A DNA stretch of 64,000 nt from Polymyxa betae (Eukaryota; Endomyxa; Phytomyxea; Plasmodiophorida; Plasmodiophoridae). Below the pieces are notes generated by a model. The model was not told where the DNA came from. It did no database searches and was given only the letters and a program-made list of their open reading frames with translations. A program made the position numbers and the translations under genes. Numbering within the stretch: position 1 is the first letter of the stretch; every line of letters starts with the position of its first letter. Positions 1 through 11,651 of the stretch are shown one piece after another. The stretch covers positions 186,001-250,000 of the forward strand of contig RBZT01000578.1 in NCBI GenBank assembly GCA_003693705.1, written 5' to 3'.

Positions 1-394
1 ATTAAGGTTGCCGACCTCATGAAACTGAAATTTGGGACAGAAAGGCGCCGATATTCAAAAAATTCGGTTATGCGCAAGTATACGTCGTTGGCGAAGCTTC
101 ATGGGTGGTCATTGGACGAGCGCAACGGCTAGAGTGTTCTGGGCAGGTTTGTGACTTTGTGACAAAGCATTATCCCGCTATCATCATTTCATTGATTTTT
201 CCAAGGACATGCCCATTACTGCCCGCGTCATAGGTGCAGTTGGTGAAGTCTGTCCTGTCGCTATAATTGAAAAAGAGTCTGCAGAGCGTCCAGACGTCGA
301 ACAATTTCTTAAACATCTGCCACAAAAACGAAAGCGAGGTAGGCCGCGAAAACCATGGAATGAGAAACGAAACCTCGATCAAGGGGTTTGGTAG
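1..394 (+). CDS. 3' part of an AT-hook protein (partial, structure unresolved)
   Basis: The window opens inside an open frame that runs to a TAG at 130-132 and is rich in Lys/Arg (for example FGTERRRYSKNS). A second open stretch, in frame from about 150 and with an ATG at 209, ends at 394 and carries a textbook AT-hook core, KRKRGRPRKPWN, close to its C-terminus. AT-hooks bind the minor groove of AT-rich DNA and occur in chromatin proteins. An intron near 100-170 may join the two, but I could not find a GT..AG pair that keeps both frames, so they may be separate. The 5' end lies outside the window. The AT-hook is seen; the single-gene model is inference. Confidence 0.35.
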
Positions 395-1653
395 AATTGT
401 GACAATCCTGCTAACCGTTCTAATTGAAATATACCTACAGCCTGATGTTAACTATTTCGAGGCAAGCGTGGCCGGACCAAGCTGCTTGCCGAACACTGAT
501 TGCCATGGCCTGGGCGAGACAACATAGACAATCTAATAGTTCGTCCAGTCGGCCACGACGAAAGCGAAGTCGTCATTACAGCCTCCGCAGGCGTCGGTCC
601 CGCTCTCCTGCTTGCTATCGTCATCTCTCCAGCTCTTTGTCTTCTTCGCGCTCTTCCTTTCATTATAACAGCGACCACTTTATTTTGGTCATTATTCAGC
701 AATATGGTCCCACACGATGCGATCCCGATCAATGACAACCGCTCCAGCTGCATCGTTCCGAAATTCTTCCCAAACGATTCAAGACGCTGCAGGATTACGA
801 CCTTGCGTGACCGTGGGAACTGGGAAGACCTAAAGCGGCGTGAGTGTTGTCATCGTCGCCCAACTTACACTATACCGGGCGTATCCTCTTTGAGAATACT
901 GGATTGGTAGTTGATTCAATGAAGCACGTCTGATTCGGCCTAGCTTGGGCAATCCAACAGATGCTTGGATGGTTTGATCTCCTTAGCATGACCTCCCGGG
1001 AAGATTCGCGATCAAGATCGTGTTGACGTCATGGAGAGGTTACGATGTAGTGCCAGTCAGTAAGTTGGGTGAATCAAAGTGCCCGGCCGATCATGATTCG
1101 CCATTACTCCAATTTACGAAACTTTATACCACAGTATACAGTTGCTTAGATCTGCCAAGAATCAGATGCTTTTCGTATTGCACTCTTATAATCCAGTATA
1201 TGGTTGCCATTTATCAATAGACAATAACTCGGTAGCATGGATAGACGGGCAAGCAGCTGAAAAGACTGTAGGCGCCATCTGATTAATGGGACACCAAACC
1301 ATGCCCAATATACAACTACCCAGCCTACTGGAATCCAAACAGCCTCTTGACTGAATTTGAAACAAGGAGCTGCTGGGTTGATAATCACTACAATCTTGAT
1401 TCTGTAAACCAGAAGGCTATGTTTATACGATTGCACTGGTGGATGTTGGCAGACGTCATCAAGGGGTCCCGCCATCAGGCTTTGCCTTAAACAGACTGGG
1501 CGCAACCCGCTGCGTGACACGCCACAAGTCCCAGCTGTAAGGCGTTCAGAGCCATGACTGATCCTGTTTCCAGCCCGTCACAGAGTGCACTTCGTTAACA
1601 TTTGATTCAGCAGACAGGAACAGAGAATTCGTGTTGCTTGTGTCAGACATCCA
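395..1653. other. unresolved stretch with competing ORFs
   Basis: No gene model is convincing here. One plus-strand frame at 424-735 encodes an Arg/Ser-rich run (RRRRSRSP inside a longer RS-like segment), as in SR-type splicing proteins. An overlapping plus frame at 500-910 encodes a hydrophobic segment instead, and a minus frame at 448-753 is also open. On the minus strand at 1146-1560 short open pieces with plausible splice sites suggest a small membrane protein. Codon-level conservation or transcript data would decide between them. Confidence 0.25.
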
Positions 1654-2184
1654 ATGAAGGTTGAGCGCCCCGTTACCGACGATATGGAACTGCAGCGAGA
1701 CATCGATGAGGCGCTGGAGAAACTAAATATCAAGCTGCCGGTGCGGCCACGATCCGCCATGTCGTTCTTCATCGAAGAGAATAATGCATGTCCGAACGCG
1801 AAGAGCGTCTGGGATAAACTGGACGGAGAAGATCGAATGATGTATTTGGCAATGGAGGCGTCCGATAGAGAGCGGTACCAGCGAGAAGTTAATCTGCTCA
1901 CAGATCGTCTGATGGCGTCTAAAAGCGCTTACGAACTGGTAACGCTGAACCCGTCATCATTCAGAAAAATTTAAATGTGTTAGTTTTGTGAGAAAGAACG
2001 CGAGAATGTGATTCGGGAAATCCCCGGCGTCTCTGATAAATCAGTTGCCAATATTCTCTCGCAACGGTGGTTCAGCTCAGGATATGCTAATCAGATCATG
2101 TACGAATGTCTGGCTGAACAAGAGGGCGCCCTTCATGAACAAAGAACGGCGTCGCTGCGAAACCGTTTATTGAATCAATGTTAG
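1654..2184 (+). CDS. small HMG-box DNA-binding protein
   Basis: Two exons, 1654-1938 and 1993-2184, join in frame across a 54-nt intron (GTAACG..GTGAG) to give about 158 residues. Residues roughly 30-85 look like a single HMG box: a basic Pro/Arg start (LPVRPRSAMSFFIEEN) in place of the usual PKRPxSAYxxF, a central W-D-K-L and a final helix with DRERYQREV. The second exon continues with a charged helix and KSVANILSQRWFSSGYA. A single-box protein this short could be an HMGB/NHP6-type chromatin protein or a mitochondrial nucleoid factor; no clear targeting peptide is visible. The frame is open upstream to about 1606, so an extra 5' exon is possible. Confidence 0.6.
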
Positions 2185-2460
2185 AGACGTACAACGTTTA
2201 CAGACATGATGAGACTGAAGGAGGATTACATTAATAATATAACAGACTGTAATATGCGTTCGAGCAAACCCTTTGGTTTAATAAAAAACATTATACATTC
2301 TCACTTGTTAGAATATTGGAAGTATTCACAATCGGTATCATCGTCGCAATTGAAACGATTTGAATTCAGCTTGTATGGACACGATGTGATGTTGAAGGTT
2401 ATAAGTCCCAGACGGAAACGATAACCTTTTTAGGGCGTTCCTCACTGACCTATAGCACAA

Positions 2461-5400
2461 TTATTTCCGGTGACCAAAATTAAATGATTCAAACCTGGCA
2501 CATTGCAGCTCAGCGCACCAATCTCGGGCCAGTCGGATTTCCTCGTGATCAACAACATCGGATGGCAGGACATCGCCATCGAACGGTGTTCCTTCTTTCA
2601 CAATTCGATAGGGAAGAACCAGCAAGGCTGGCATGAACACCTGCACATCGCGATGCCCTTTTATCAGATCCAAGCAGCATTCGAAAGCGCGTTTGAAAAG
2701 GCTATCACGCAGGGCGATGTCAACGTTGTCGCGCAGGCTGGCAGCCCTCTCGTTCAATGTTGCGATCAATATGGAGGCGTACATCAATGTAATCTGCTTA
2801 TCCCTTCGTGGTCGAACTGCATTATAATAAATAGATTCCAATTCCTCCCAGTTACCACGATTCCGGCATAACACCAGACTGGCAACGTAACAATCCTCTT
2901 CGGCATGATCGAGATTCGGATCGAACAGCAGTGCACGAATAAATTCAGTATCATTGGCCTGCGGGCCGAGCGATCCTTTCCTCGGCCGGACACGACGCAG
3001 GCGTGTCTTATCGTTAATGAACAGACTGAGTTCCGAGACGGCTCGATCTGCATAATCTGCCGATCCAGTTAGGAGTGCGACCTGCGCTAGACGTAAAGCC
3101 GGCCTGAAGAACTCGGGATCTTGCTCGCAGAGGGACGAGAACACGGCCGCAACATCATCTATGACCGATATTAGGCTTGGGGCGGTCTTTTCACCATACG
3201 AATAGCTGGATATTAGATTCCAATCCGGTTCTGGACTTCGAGCCAGATCCAGGCGCAGGGCGTGTACAGCATAGAGCGCATCGGGGATGGATTGAGCAGC
3301 GAGGGCGTACTGGTGCAGAATATCAACCGGCGATGCTTGTAGGCACTCGAATAGGAGAGCTTGAATGTACGATACTCTCGGTGAGGTCGGCAGCCGTCGC
3401 AGTAGACGCTGGACGCGTTCCAGCTGAGGCGCCTTGCTGAAATTGCCGCGCGGATCGCGAGCGAACAGCTCGAACAGCCGAAACTCCAGGACCAGTTGAT
3501 CCTGTACGACACGGTCGCAGGTCAGGGACGGCGCCGGGCTGATACGCAGCTCTTGAATGGAATCCGTCTCGGCCTGTAGTAAGATGTCGGTGCGCTGAAG
3601 ACATCGGCGGGCGCAGAGAAGCGGCTCTAAGAACGGATCGAGCTCAGCGCCTTGTAGCGAATCGATCGTTGACTGAATGCCCTGTATAAATCCCATACGT
3701 TGATGCAGGTAACACCATGCCAGTGCATACCAGGACCGGGAACGACGAGGATATAAACGTAAATCGTATCGTAACAAATCGTTGAGGATGTTCATATCGG
3801 ATGTGGTCGATGCACATATCCGGGTCGCATATGAGCATACCGAATGCGTATTAACGAGATGGTGAGCGAAATAATCGTAATAGCGACTATAGATATCATG
3901 ATCATCCGTATAGCACGTTACAAATGGTAACTGGTATCGGGAATCGTAAATGGCGCTGCTAACGAAATCGTCACTGGGTTGCAAATCCGTGGGGAATGGA
4001 ATCGATGTGCGAAGCTGTTTGAGCAGCGACACGCACCGGGGTGTGAATTCGGCCCGTTCTTCATCATTGAGAAACTGTTCAGCAGCGACACAATAATCGA
4101 GCAGGTTTCTGCATTGAGCAATGGGTAGTATCTGACCACTCAGGCGAATAGTCTCGAATCGTTGATGACATTCAAACCGAGGATCTAACGGCCCATACAG
4201 ACAGCAGTAAATGGCACTGATCGCATCGAATTTGTCACGATCGCGAACATCATCGATGAAGTCCAGACCGAATTGCAGATAGCGCTCGTTACAGCCGCCC
4301 TCAAACTGAGCCAGAAACGCATGACCCGCATTGTACAGCGCCACCTTGGCTGAGACGTCACCGCTGACCAGAGCGCCATACCGGCATGCAAACTGGACGA
4401 TCGCGAGAACGACAACATTGACGACATCAACAGCGAGATCATCTCTTAATGCGAAATAGAGAGCCTGCGATAGTGCTTGAGAGACTTCATCAACAAAACG
4501 TCCTGGAAGATATCCCAGAGGTTCGGAGCCCATCAGGTCTTCAACGCACCGACAGAATCGTGCCAGGCCGGCTTCGTCGAACGATGTCGGCGGCACGGCG
4601 GCGGCGATTAGCCGCAGCAGGACCAAGTTCGACGCGAACCGACGCCGAATGGTTTCGAGAGCGGCGACCTGAACAGGATTCGGGACGCCGGTGAAGTCGC
4701 TTTCGTCGCTAATACAGATTCGGTGCAGGTTCTGTATGCAGTCGTCATCGGAGGCGATCGCGCCCTCACACAGCTCCCACATCGACAGCGACGACATCTG
4801 GGAGGAGATCGTGGCCGCCGATATCACCCTATTGCTGATACATTTGTCGCGTACGACGACCTGGTCGCCGATACGTTCGGCGCATTGTGCCAGATAGAGA
4901 TAAGCGGTCAGATGTCGGCGATAATGTGTGTGCCAGAGACCCAACAGCCAACAGACCCGGACGAAGATATCCGTCGAATGACGCGGCAGGCCGAGGATCA
5001 GTACGGCGGCTGCATCCGGGTCGCGATCGAACGTGAGCTCGGCGGCCAGCAGCAGGTCGTGCGGCGACTTATTCAGCGACATCCGATCGTTCAGCGCCTG
5101 CCGCACTGATAGCAGCCGATCCGCAGGCATGGAGGGCGGCGGCGCCGACACGACCGCGTCCCAGATGTCCTGGGCCAGTACCATGAGGCCACTGTTGGCG
5201 GGCGGGATCGCGGCGAGCACGGCTCGGACAGCGACGGGTTCGTCATACGATCGGGATGGTTCGATGATGGGTGTGCCGGGTGATGATTGATTGAAGAAGA
5301 TGAGACGATTCGATATCAGACGAATGTCCTGCTGAGGGAGAGCGCTGTGAAGGAACTCCAACAGCGACGCCAGATGGTCGTTGTCGTGGTCGCCACCGCC

Positions 5401-6514
5401 GTTCGATGATGATGCTCCGGTCTGGGAGTCGTCGTCCTCAGTTGACGGCTTGGGAGACGGCTCCGGTGAGACGCTGCCAGGCGGCTGGGCGTCGCTGATC
5501 TCGACCTGGAGAGAAACCGGGGCGGAGAGCGCTTCGAACGGCTGATCTGAAATAGAATTGAGATTTGGATTTCAGGCAGAAATCGAGAAGAGGTGTTTTT
5601 TGCATGTTCGAATTAAGCAGGAAACATTGTTTGAATTACGTTGTGAATAGAGCCGATCGATATTGGGAAGTAGAAAGTCGAACAGATTATTGAATGTCAC
5701 CTGATCTTGTGAATCACATCTCCATACCAGGTCAATCTGAGCAACTGGAATGATCTCGCTGACCACACGGCGCCGCTTACAAAACTGCTCGAACGGAATT
5801 CCATCGCCATCATCCTACAAGAAAGTTGACATCTTTCTCAGCAATTGAAACGAATAAATTCGGACCTTCTCCCGGTCTGGAAGGCGTTCGAGCCCATGCT
5901 GAGACCAGCGCGCCCTTAACGTATAGCGGGCGAAGGTCTTCAGGCGGGAATAATGTTCGCGATCACCACAGGCTGTGACGATTTCCAGCAGGTTCTGGAG
6001 CGCTTTGCCCTGATCCGGTTCATGATGTAAACATCGCTCGAAACATTGTCGTGCAAGGGCCAACAGATCCAGGTTTCGAGCACACGAACCGATTTGTAAT
6101 AACAGCGATGTATCTGAGCAGCAGGAGAAAAAAAAACGGAGTAAAAATGTGCTAAAATCGAATAAAGTAGAAAGAAATACCTTTCCATCCATCATGAGTC
6201 TGCTGGGCCGATAATATATAACAGCTCAGGCCAGGAGCGAATCGTGACTGTCTAATATGCAGGGCGGCCAGATTCTTCAATGTCAATGAACGTAGCAAGA
6301 TTGCCATTTTCGGAATATCATTGCCATCGAGAGCATTGGATAAAATCGGATGCTGTAAGACCTGCTCGTAACCGGTTTCGGCAGCGGCCAGGTCGCCGCT
6401 CCCATCTAGCAGCAGGGCGTTCTCGTAGAGATCGCGAAGATGGCCGATCTGCCGTTCCAGGCCGCCGTCCGAGTCGGTGTCCTGAGATCGACCAAAGGCT
6501 GCGATCTGTGCCAT
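2461..6514 (-). CDS. CABIN1: HIR histone chaperone complex subunit, CABIN1/Hir3-like
   Basis: Four exons, 6514-6181, 6113-5866, 5814-5640 and 5546-2461, join in frame across introns of 67, 51 and 93 nt to give about 1280 residues. The N-terminus matches the CABIN1/Hir3 TPR region: an opening MAQIAAFG, then helical pairs such as DLYENALLLDGSGDLAAAE and a TPR-like block LALARQCFERCLHHEPDQGKA. The long last exon is almost all helical, as expected for a TPR solenoid scaffold, after an acidic Ser/Pro linker. In yeast and animals this subunit scaffolds the HIRA complex, which deposits H3.3-H4 independently of replication. The 51-nt intron has a poor donor (GTCCGA) and was chosen because it removes an in-frame TAG and restores frame. 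Confidence 0.75.
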
Positions 6515-7450
6515 ATCGACATTGGGATGAAATCGATATGATGATGGAAGGAGGCGCCGTAGAGCGCATTTTAGAACAGCAATGGTCAGGCTAAGCAATG
6601 ATAGTGAGGATGGCAAGTATGGGTTCAGGATTGGCGGATTCAGCAATGACGATAGACAGATGAAAAACGGGCTGGAATGGATCAGCTGAGCAATCTCACC
6701 CCCTGCAATACGAATAATCATCATTGATGGCATCATTCCAGCAGCCAGATATATTCCAGTTCATCATTCATCCTATTGGACACCATGTATTGGCGAGTTC
6801 AGCCACCAGACCGAATGTTTCCAGAACCACGATTGTCTGCTGTATTCCTACCCGGGAAATTGCTTGGAGAACAGTTCGGTCTGTGAGGATTAGACGATAT
6901 TGCTGGGCAAGGAAATCTTGCGGTTTGTTGCACGGCTGTGATCGTGCGTGCTGCGTATCTTACTTTGAGCCACTTCCTCTTCATAAGAACATTGATCTTT
7001 GAGGCTAAGCCGCCTCTATTTGCAATCGACGTTTTAGCTTTCCCCAGTCGTGCTCATACCGGCTGCTGTATCAATCTTGTTCGACTAGTGTCGTATCGGT
7101 TAAAAGGAACGGTTCAGAGCGACTTTTGCCGCAATATACTGCAATTATGAATCTTCGATACTTTTTATCTACTTTAATAATCGAATTATCAACCGGTTTC
7201 GACAAACCATCTAACTGATTGAACTGGATTACCCGAAACCTGCTTGATTGAAAGCGGCTGGGCCCAAATCGTTGCCACCGCAAAACGCGACTTCCGTGGC
7301 TTCGTTTGCAGATAGACTATAAAACCGACGAGACGAACCTGTAACAGGCGAATCTGCAGAACCAGAATCTAACATCCTATGATGGTGATAGCAAATGATT
7401 GCAGAGCCATGGCGAAGTGGGCCAGCACAGTATTTATTGTTCTGCAACAT
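6515..7450 (-). other. probable unresolved multi-exon gene between CABIN1 and ALG7
   Basis: This 0.94-kb interval has several protein-like minus-strand open pieces but no model I can defend. An ATG at 7450 overlaps the ALG7 stop and opens a 73-codon frame with a mitochondrial-presequence look (SSRRFYSLSANEA). A second piece near 7070-7190 includes SEPFLLTDTTL. A third, about 6785-6935, encodes YRLILTDRTVLQAI followed by a hydrophobic helix and a stop. Short introns probably connect them. I do not recognise the product. Confidence 0.3.
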
Positions 7451-8770
7451 TTAATAGAAGTAGGTTGAAATATGATATCGAATAAAAAATCCAACAGCAC
7501 AACAGAATGTCTGGAACGTCAGTAAAATAACACACAGATCGCGCTCGGAACGAGGTCCTGTTATTAACAGAACCAAGTTCACCAGGTTCATATTCGTCCC
7601 TATGCCTTCTAATTTCCCAGTTTTCGGATTATATTTAGGTAATCGATGCCTAGCGGAAATTAAAAAATAAAAAATCCAGGATGGTTATGGATAAAACCTT
7701 GGACATGGAATAATACCAAACAGCTGTGGCAGTGAGTACAGAAAATTGATGATCTGGGGGATGAAAAATAGCAACAAGGTCTTGGAGAAATGCCCCAAAA
7801 TCCCAGCAACAGCAAATGTCATTCCAGAATAGGTCGTAAATGTATCACCAACAAAAACCCTTGAAGGATACCAGTTAAATAAAAGTAAAGCCACTGGAGT
7901 CATTCAGATTACAGACTACATCAGATCGATTATTTACATGTTGTAGCAATGAAAGGAAGCATCAATGTCATGGAGAAGAAATGCGGTGCCGATTGGAGCC
8001 CATCACATTCGATAATATTGTGAATGAGAACAGAGAAGGCGATTACGATGGCCTGTCCTGCTTCCAGGCCGTTGATACCGGCAAATATATTGATGGCGTT
8101 CGTTGTGAATACAGCTAATAGAACCATATATGCAAAATATAATACATCTGGGCGTAACTGTCAAACAAACAGCTTCTGGTTGGAGGAAAAGTAACATACG
8201 CAGGTCGAGAGAGGCGCCGATAACGGTTTGAAAAGGCTTAGGGATGATAATGGTCGTACCGCCCTGGTATGCGACCAACAACGGAATTGATGCTAGCCCG
8301 GGCAGAATCAATTTCGACCTCCATGGCAGCTCTAAGACGTCGTCGGCAAAGCCGAGCAATGTCATAAAACAGATCGAGTGCAACGCAGCGTTATATTCTG
8401 CTCTCTATAAACACAGCAGCGCTGAGCACTTCGATAGGCACAGCAGCAGACACGATTTCAATTACATGCGAGGCTGTTTCACTGTGAGCCAGCTGGCAAA
8501 CCGTGATACATAACAGAAATGCAAAAGCCGGCCAGATCCCCATCGCTTCTGGTCTAACAAAACATCGTCAGACAGCGAGCAGAGATCAACGACGGACGAC
8601 ATTTTCATATTCTCGCCCGGAGTCCCCTTCTTGTTCAGATCGAGACCAAATAGGTTGGCTCGGAGATGATAGTGCTGGACGCGAGGCAGGAGGAGATAGG
8701 TGGCCAGGAACCCAGCCGCAGAGATGGCTCCAGTTGTGAGACATTGGGCGATTGTTAAAGTGATCACCAT
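7451..8770 (-). CDS. ALG7: UDP-GlcNAc:dolichyl-phosphate GlcNAc-1-phosphotransferase
   Basis: This ER membrane enzyme transfers GlcNAc-1-P from UDP-GlcNAc to dolichyl phosphate, the first step of N-glycan precursor synthesis and the tunicamycin target. Six short exons give a recognisable family member: DLNKKGTP near the N-terminus, the substrate-loop motif [50 protein letters not shown] and the C-terminal IIPCPRH...KTGKLEG block. Multiple hydrophobic segments agree with a polytopic protein. The [16 protein letters not shown] region is near identical to animal DPAGT1. Introns are about 44-70 nt with weak donors such as GTGTCT and GTTTTATCC; for the first, two donors (GTCGTC or GTCCGT) are possible and change one or two residues. 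The stop at 7451 overlaps the ATG of the unresolved ORF downstream. Confidence 0.93.
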
Positions 8771-8969
8771 TAGAATGGGATCTGGCTGGCTGATGTGAGC
8801 GGCCTCTCACAAACTTCCAAACAACGACATATTAACAGGCACAGATAACCAAGCTTTTACAAAGCACCGAGTTCCGAATACGGCGAGAAAGCAATAAATA
8901 AATGTTTAAATCTATAAAAGTGAAATCTAACGGTATTGCTATGGATAAATAATCAAGCTGCAGAATATA

Positions 8970-9697
8970 TTAAAGACCTAAACGACCACGTTCCATAATG
9001 GACAGATTGCCATCAATCTGGCGAAAGTGGAACACAGGCGAAGTCCTGCCGTTGAAGAACTGAACTTGGAGCTGACCATCAAGGTCGGGTGTGTATCCGC
9101 TCGGCAGGCGACCTAGCGAGATAGAAGCGTCCGCTATTTCTTTGAGACAATCTAGAGCTGCTCGATGAGCGGCGATCTGTTCATGAGCGATGGCAATCAC
9201 ACCAATGCCTTCGTCCAGCAGGTCTCTGATGAAATCGATCAGATCTGCATGAGGAATTGCTTCGAGTATCGTATCGATGTCGTCTAAGACCAGGACACAG
9301 CTGGATTGGCTGTCGTTTTTGAATTGTTTGACAAGTTGATTTCTGGCTTGAACAAGGAATTTGGGATCATCCCATAAAGCATTTTCAGATAAGCCGTCCA
9401 ATAAATGGAATCGCAAATTCGCTCTATGTATATTTACAGAGACGCCCTGCAACCAGTAAATACTTCAAAATGCAAATAAACAACAAATACCATTTTTTGC
9501 AATCGCGCTTCATAATGGGACAAAGGCTCTCGAACAGAGAGCAGCGAAACCGATGCTTTCGAGCCGGATAGTATGTTAGCGATTACTGCCGTTATAAAGA
9601 CCTCTGAGCTCGTAGCCAAATCTTCTATAACTAGCGAGAACTGGTCCAAGCACTGTATAGGATTCCATCCTATTACTGAAAGATCTGCTCTGACCAT
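8970..9697 (-). CDS. ELP6: Elongator complex protein 6
   Basis: Two exons (9697-9491, 9446-8970) across a 44-nt intron (GTATTT..GCAG) encode 227 residues. Elp6 is one of three RecA-fold subunits (Elp4-6) that form a hexameric ring on Elongator, the complex that modifies wobble uridines of tRNAs. The fold is visible as a strand-rich core with SCVLVLDDIDTIL as the Walker-B-like strand, and there is no Walker A, as usual in Elp6. The C-terminal DLDGQLQVQF ... FHFRQIDGNLSIMERG segment matches the family ending (VHGQLRI ... YKIQDKSVSFFAKG in human). The start at 9697 (MVRADLSVIG) was chosen over an upstream in-frame TTG because it aligns with family N-termini. Confidence 0.78.
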
Positions 9698-9904
9698 GAT
9701 TTTCAATCTTGAAAATGACAGAGCCCGCAAAACTTTCTTAAAGACAGTCAAGAAATTCGACAGAAACTCCTACGGAATTTTTTAACTTGCGCAATATCTT
9801 TCTCATGAATAAACGTGGTTTTCCTGGACTGTTTCGTGATTGTCTGATTGCAACCTGCAGTTAAGTTTATTAATTAATCAGGCTCATTTCTTGACTGCAA
9901 TCAG

Positions 9905-11488
9905 CTATCTCATGATGGTGATGCAATTGTGGATAGCACTGATCCTGCCTTCGATTTCCGGCAGGGATGCACCGAGACGACAGCAAATTTCATCGAGGCA
10001 GCAATTCGCCTCAATCATCTGATTCAGCAGATCGTAACGATCTCTTATCACAGAATGCGAAAGCGAGCTCTTGTCGTTATTAATCAACATGGGATAAACA
10101 TGAACTCGCCGTATCAATCCATTGGCAATTCCAAACGTTATTAAGCGCCTGATATCCACGACCCCTGATTTCAGAAGAGCACTCGACTCGCATAGCTGTT
10201 TGATTCTCAGACCTCGACGTAGCTGTGAATAAAGACAAAACACAGATCTCACGGTGATCTGTAAGACACTAAGTTTCAGAAAGATCAAGCAATCCATTCC
10301 ACAAAACGGTATTTACTGAGGCCTGTTGATGATTGCTAACGACGTAGTTCATACACGCTGTTTGCATTTCCGGTGCCGAAGCCAGCGCATGAATACGAGG
10401 AGTCACACAGTATATGTTGGAGCTAGAAAGATGTTAGAAATCGAGAAGTATGCGCTTGCAAACGATTCCACAATTGGAAGATATCTTGCAGGACAATAAG
10501 TTCGTAAAACAGAAGTTGTCTCAGGCATTCCATAACAATCTCAATATCGACGTTTGATAAGAAGGCGATTTTCTTTATACAATTCACACCTACAGCAACT
10601 TGAGTAAGCCATGATCAACACTTCATACTCATTAACCGTCGATAAAAGGCAGGATTTGCTGTAATGCTAAATCCCAATGAACTCGAAAAGCGCTGACATC
10701 CTGGATTAAGACCGGGACCTCGTGCTGCTTAATTTGTCTCGGGAACTTCCTCTGATGAAATATCTTCAGATTAATTTCCTTGACACACGATATCAAAACT
10801 CGAGTGCTACATTGTTTTGGAACTGGTTACCGTATCCAGCTCATGATCGTAAACCGAACATTCATTACAATCCCGAAGACCCTCAAATACCCTGGGCATG
10901 ATGCTTGAAAGGGTCGCCTTCTTCGCGGGGTCAGAGAACAGCTCATTTTCACGCTGGAACCGCAGTAAGATTAAAACGCCAATAACTGGATAGGATCTAC
11001 TTCAAGAGTTTCTAACAACCGAGACAGTTTTTTAACGACATCGTAGAAAGGTTTCGGATCCGTCGTTGACTTTAACACGAAGACAGCCTAAATAGAAATC
11101 AGGCCCGATCAATGCTGCTTGCGAGTTCATTACATTAAATATTAAGCAATTACGTTCATACTTGGTGTGCTCAAGACAAACCGCACATCCAACAAACTGA
11201 CGGCCCAAAACGCTCCTGCAAAAAAATCAGTCACATATTGCTAAGGTAAAATTATGATTGGTTTGATCAAGTTGTACAAACAAAGACTAACAAGGTGATA
11301 ACTCGACCGCAAAGATCCTCATCGGTAATGAAGAAGTCCGAAATGCTTTTGAATTCCTCGACGGAGAGCGTTCTGCTTATCGGGTTAGAGAGACACCGAC
11401 AGCACACCATCGCCTACTCTGCTGGATGCTGAAAGGTAATGGTTGGACCGACATCGTTATCGAATTCGCAGACACAGATTGCTTCCAT
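9905..11488 (-). CDS. NPRL2: GATOR1/SEACIT subunit NPRL2 (nitrogen permease regulator 2)
   Basis: NPRL2 with NPRL3 and DEPDC5 forms the GTPase-activating complex that switches off Rag GTPases and TORC1 when amino acids are scarce. Nine exons can be placed: 11488-11418, 11372-11292, 11215-11134, 11087-11001, 10953-10831, 10778-10637, 10589-10472, 10422-10317 and 10258-9905. They sum to exactly 388 codons (387 aa; human 380). Matches along the whole length include MEAICVCEFDNDVGPTI at the N-terminal longin domain, FVGCAVCLEHTKYERN, WDLALQQILPFIDG, the DIRRLITFGIANGLIRR winged-helix region and the C-terminal LDEICCRLG block. Introns are 43-76 nt. This is the most intron-dense gene in the window. 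Confidence 0.93.
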
Positions 11489-11651
11489 GGATCATCTGCA
11501 GACGACACGCACTTCCAACAGCACAATTCCGATTTGCCCCATTATGATCTCTTTGGTGGTTCTTAAGATGGTTTCTGAAAATGTCTCGCTGCCTATAGTA
11601 TAAGTACACTGATAACTTGACCAAATGCAGAATTTTGGGTTATGTATCAAT

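Noticed and set aside
910-1010. Fragments resembling 5S rRNA (GTCTGATTCGG..GCTTGGATGG) or U6 (TTAGCATG)
   Set aside because: Only short blocks match, in the wrong spacing, without the 5S box A/C spacing or the U6 ACAGAGA box.
1146-1520. TspO/MBR-like protein on the minus strand (WIPVGW..W)
   Set aside because: The Trp/Pro pattern is only loosely similar, and the best splice donor lies directly after WIP, which would remove the supposed motif.
2206-2424. 72-codon plus ORF after the HMG gene
   Set aside because: AT-rich, no protein-like features, lies in the expected 3' UTR of the HMG gene.
2503-5290. Several plus-strand ORFs of 64-128 codons
   Set aside because: They are antisense shadows of the long, well-supported CABIN1/Hir3 exon.
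5815-5865. In-frame TAG in CABIN1 as evidence for stop-codon reassignment or a pseudogene
   Set aside because: All other well-supported genes use TAG, TAA and TGA as true stops, and a 51-nt GT..AG intron removes this TAG while keeping frame.
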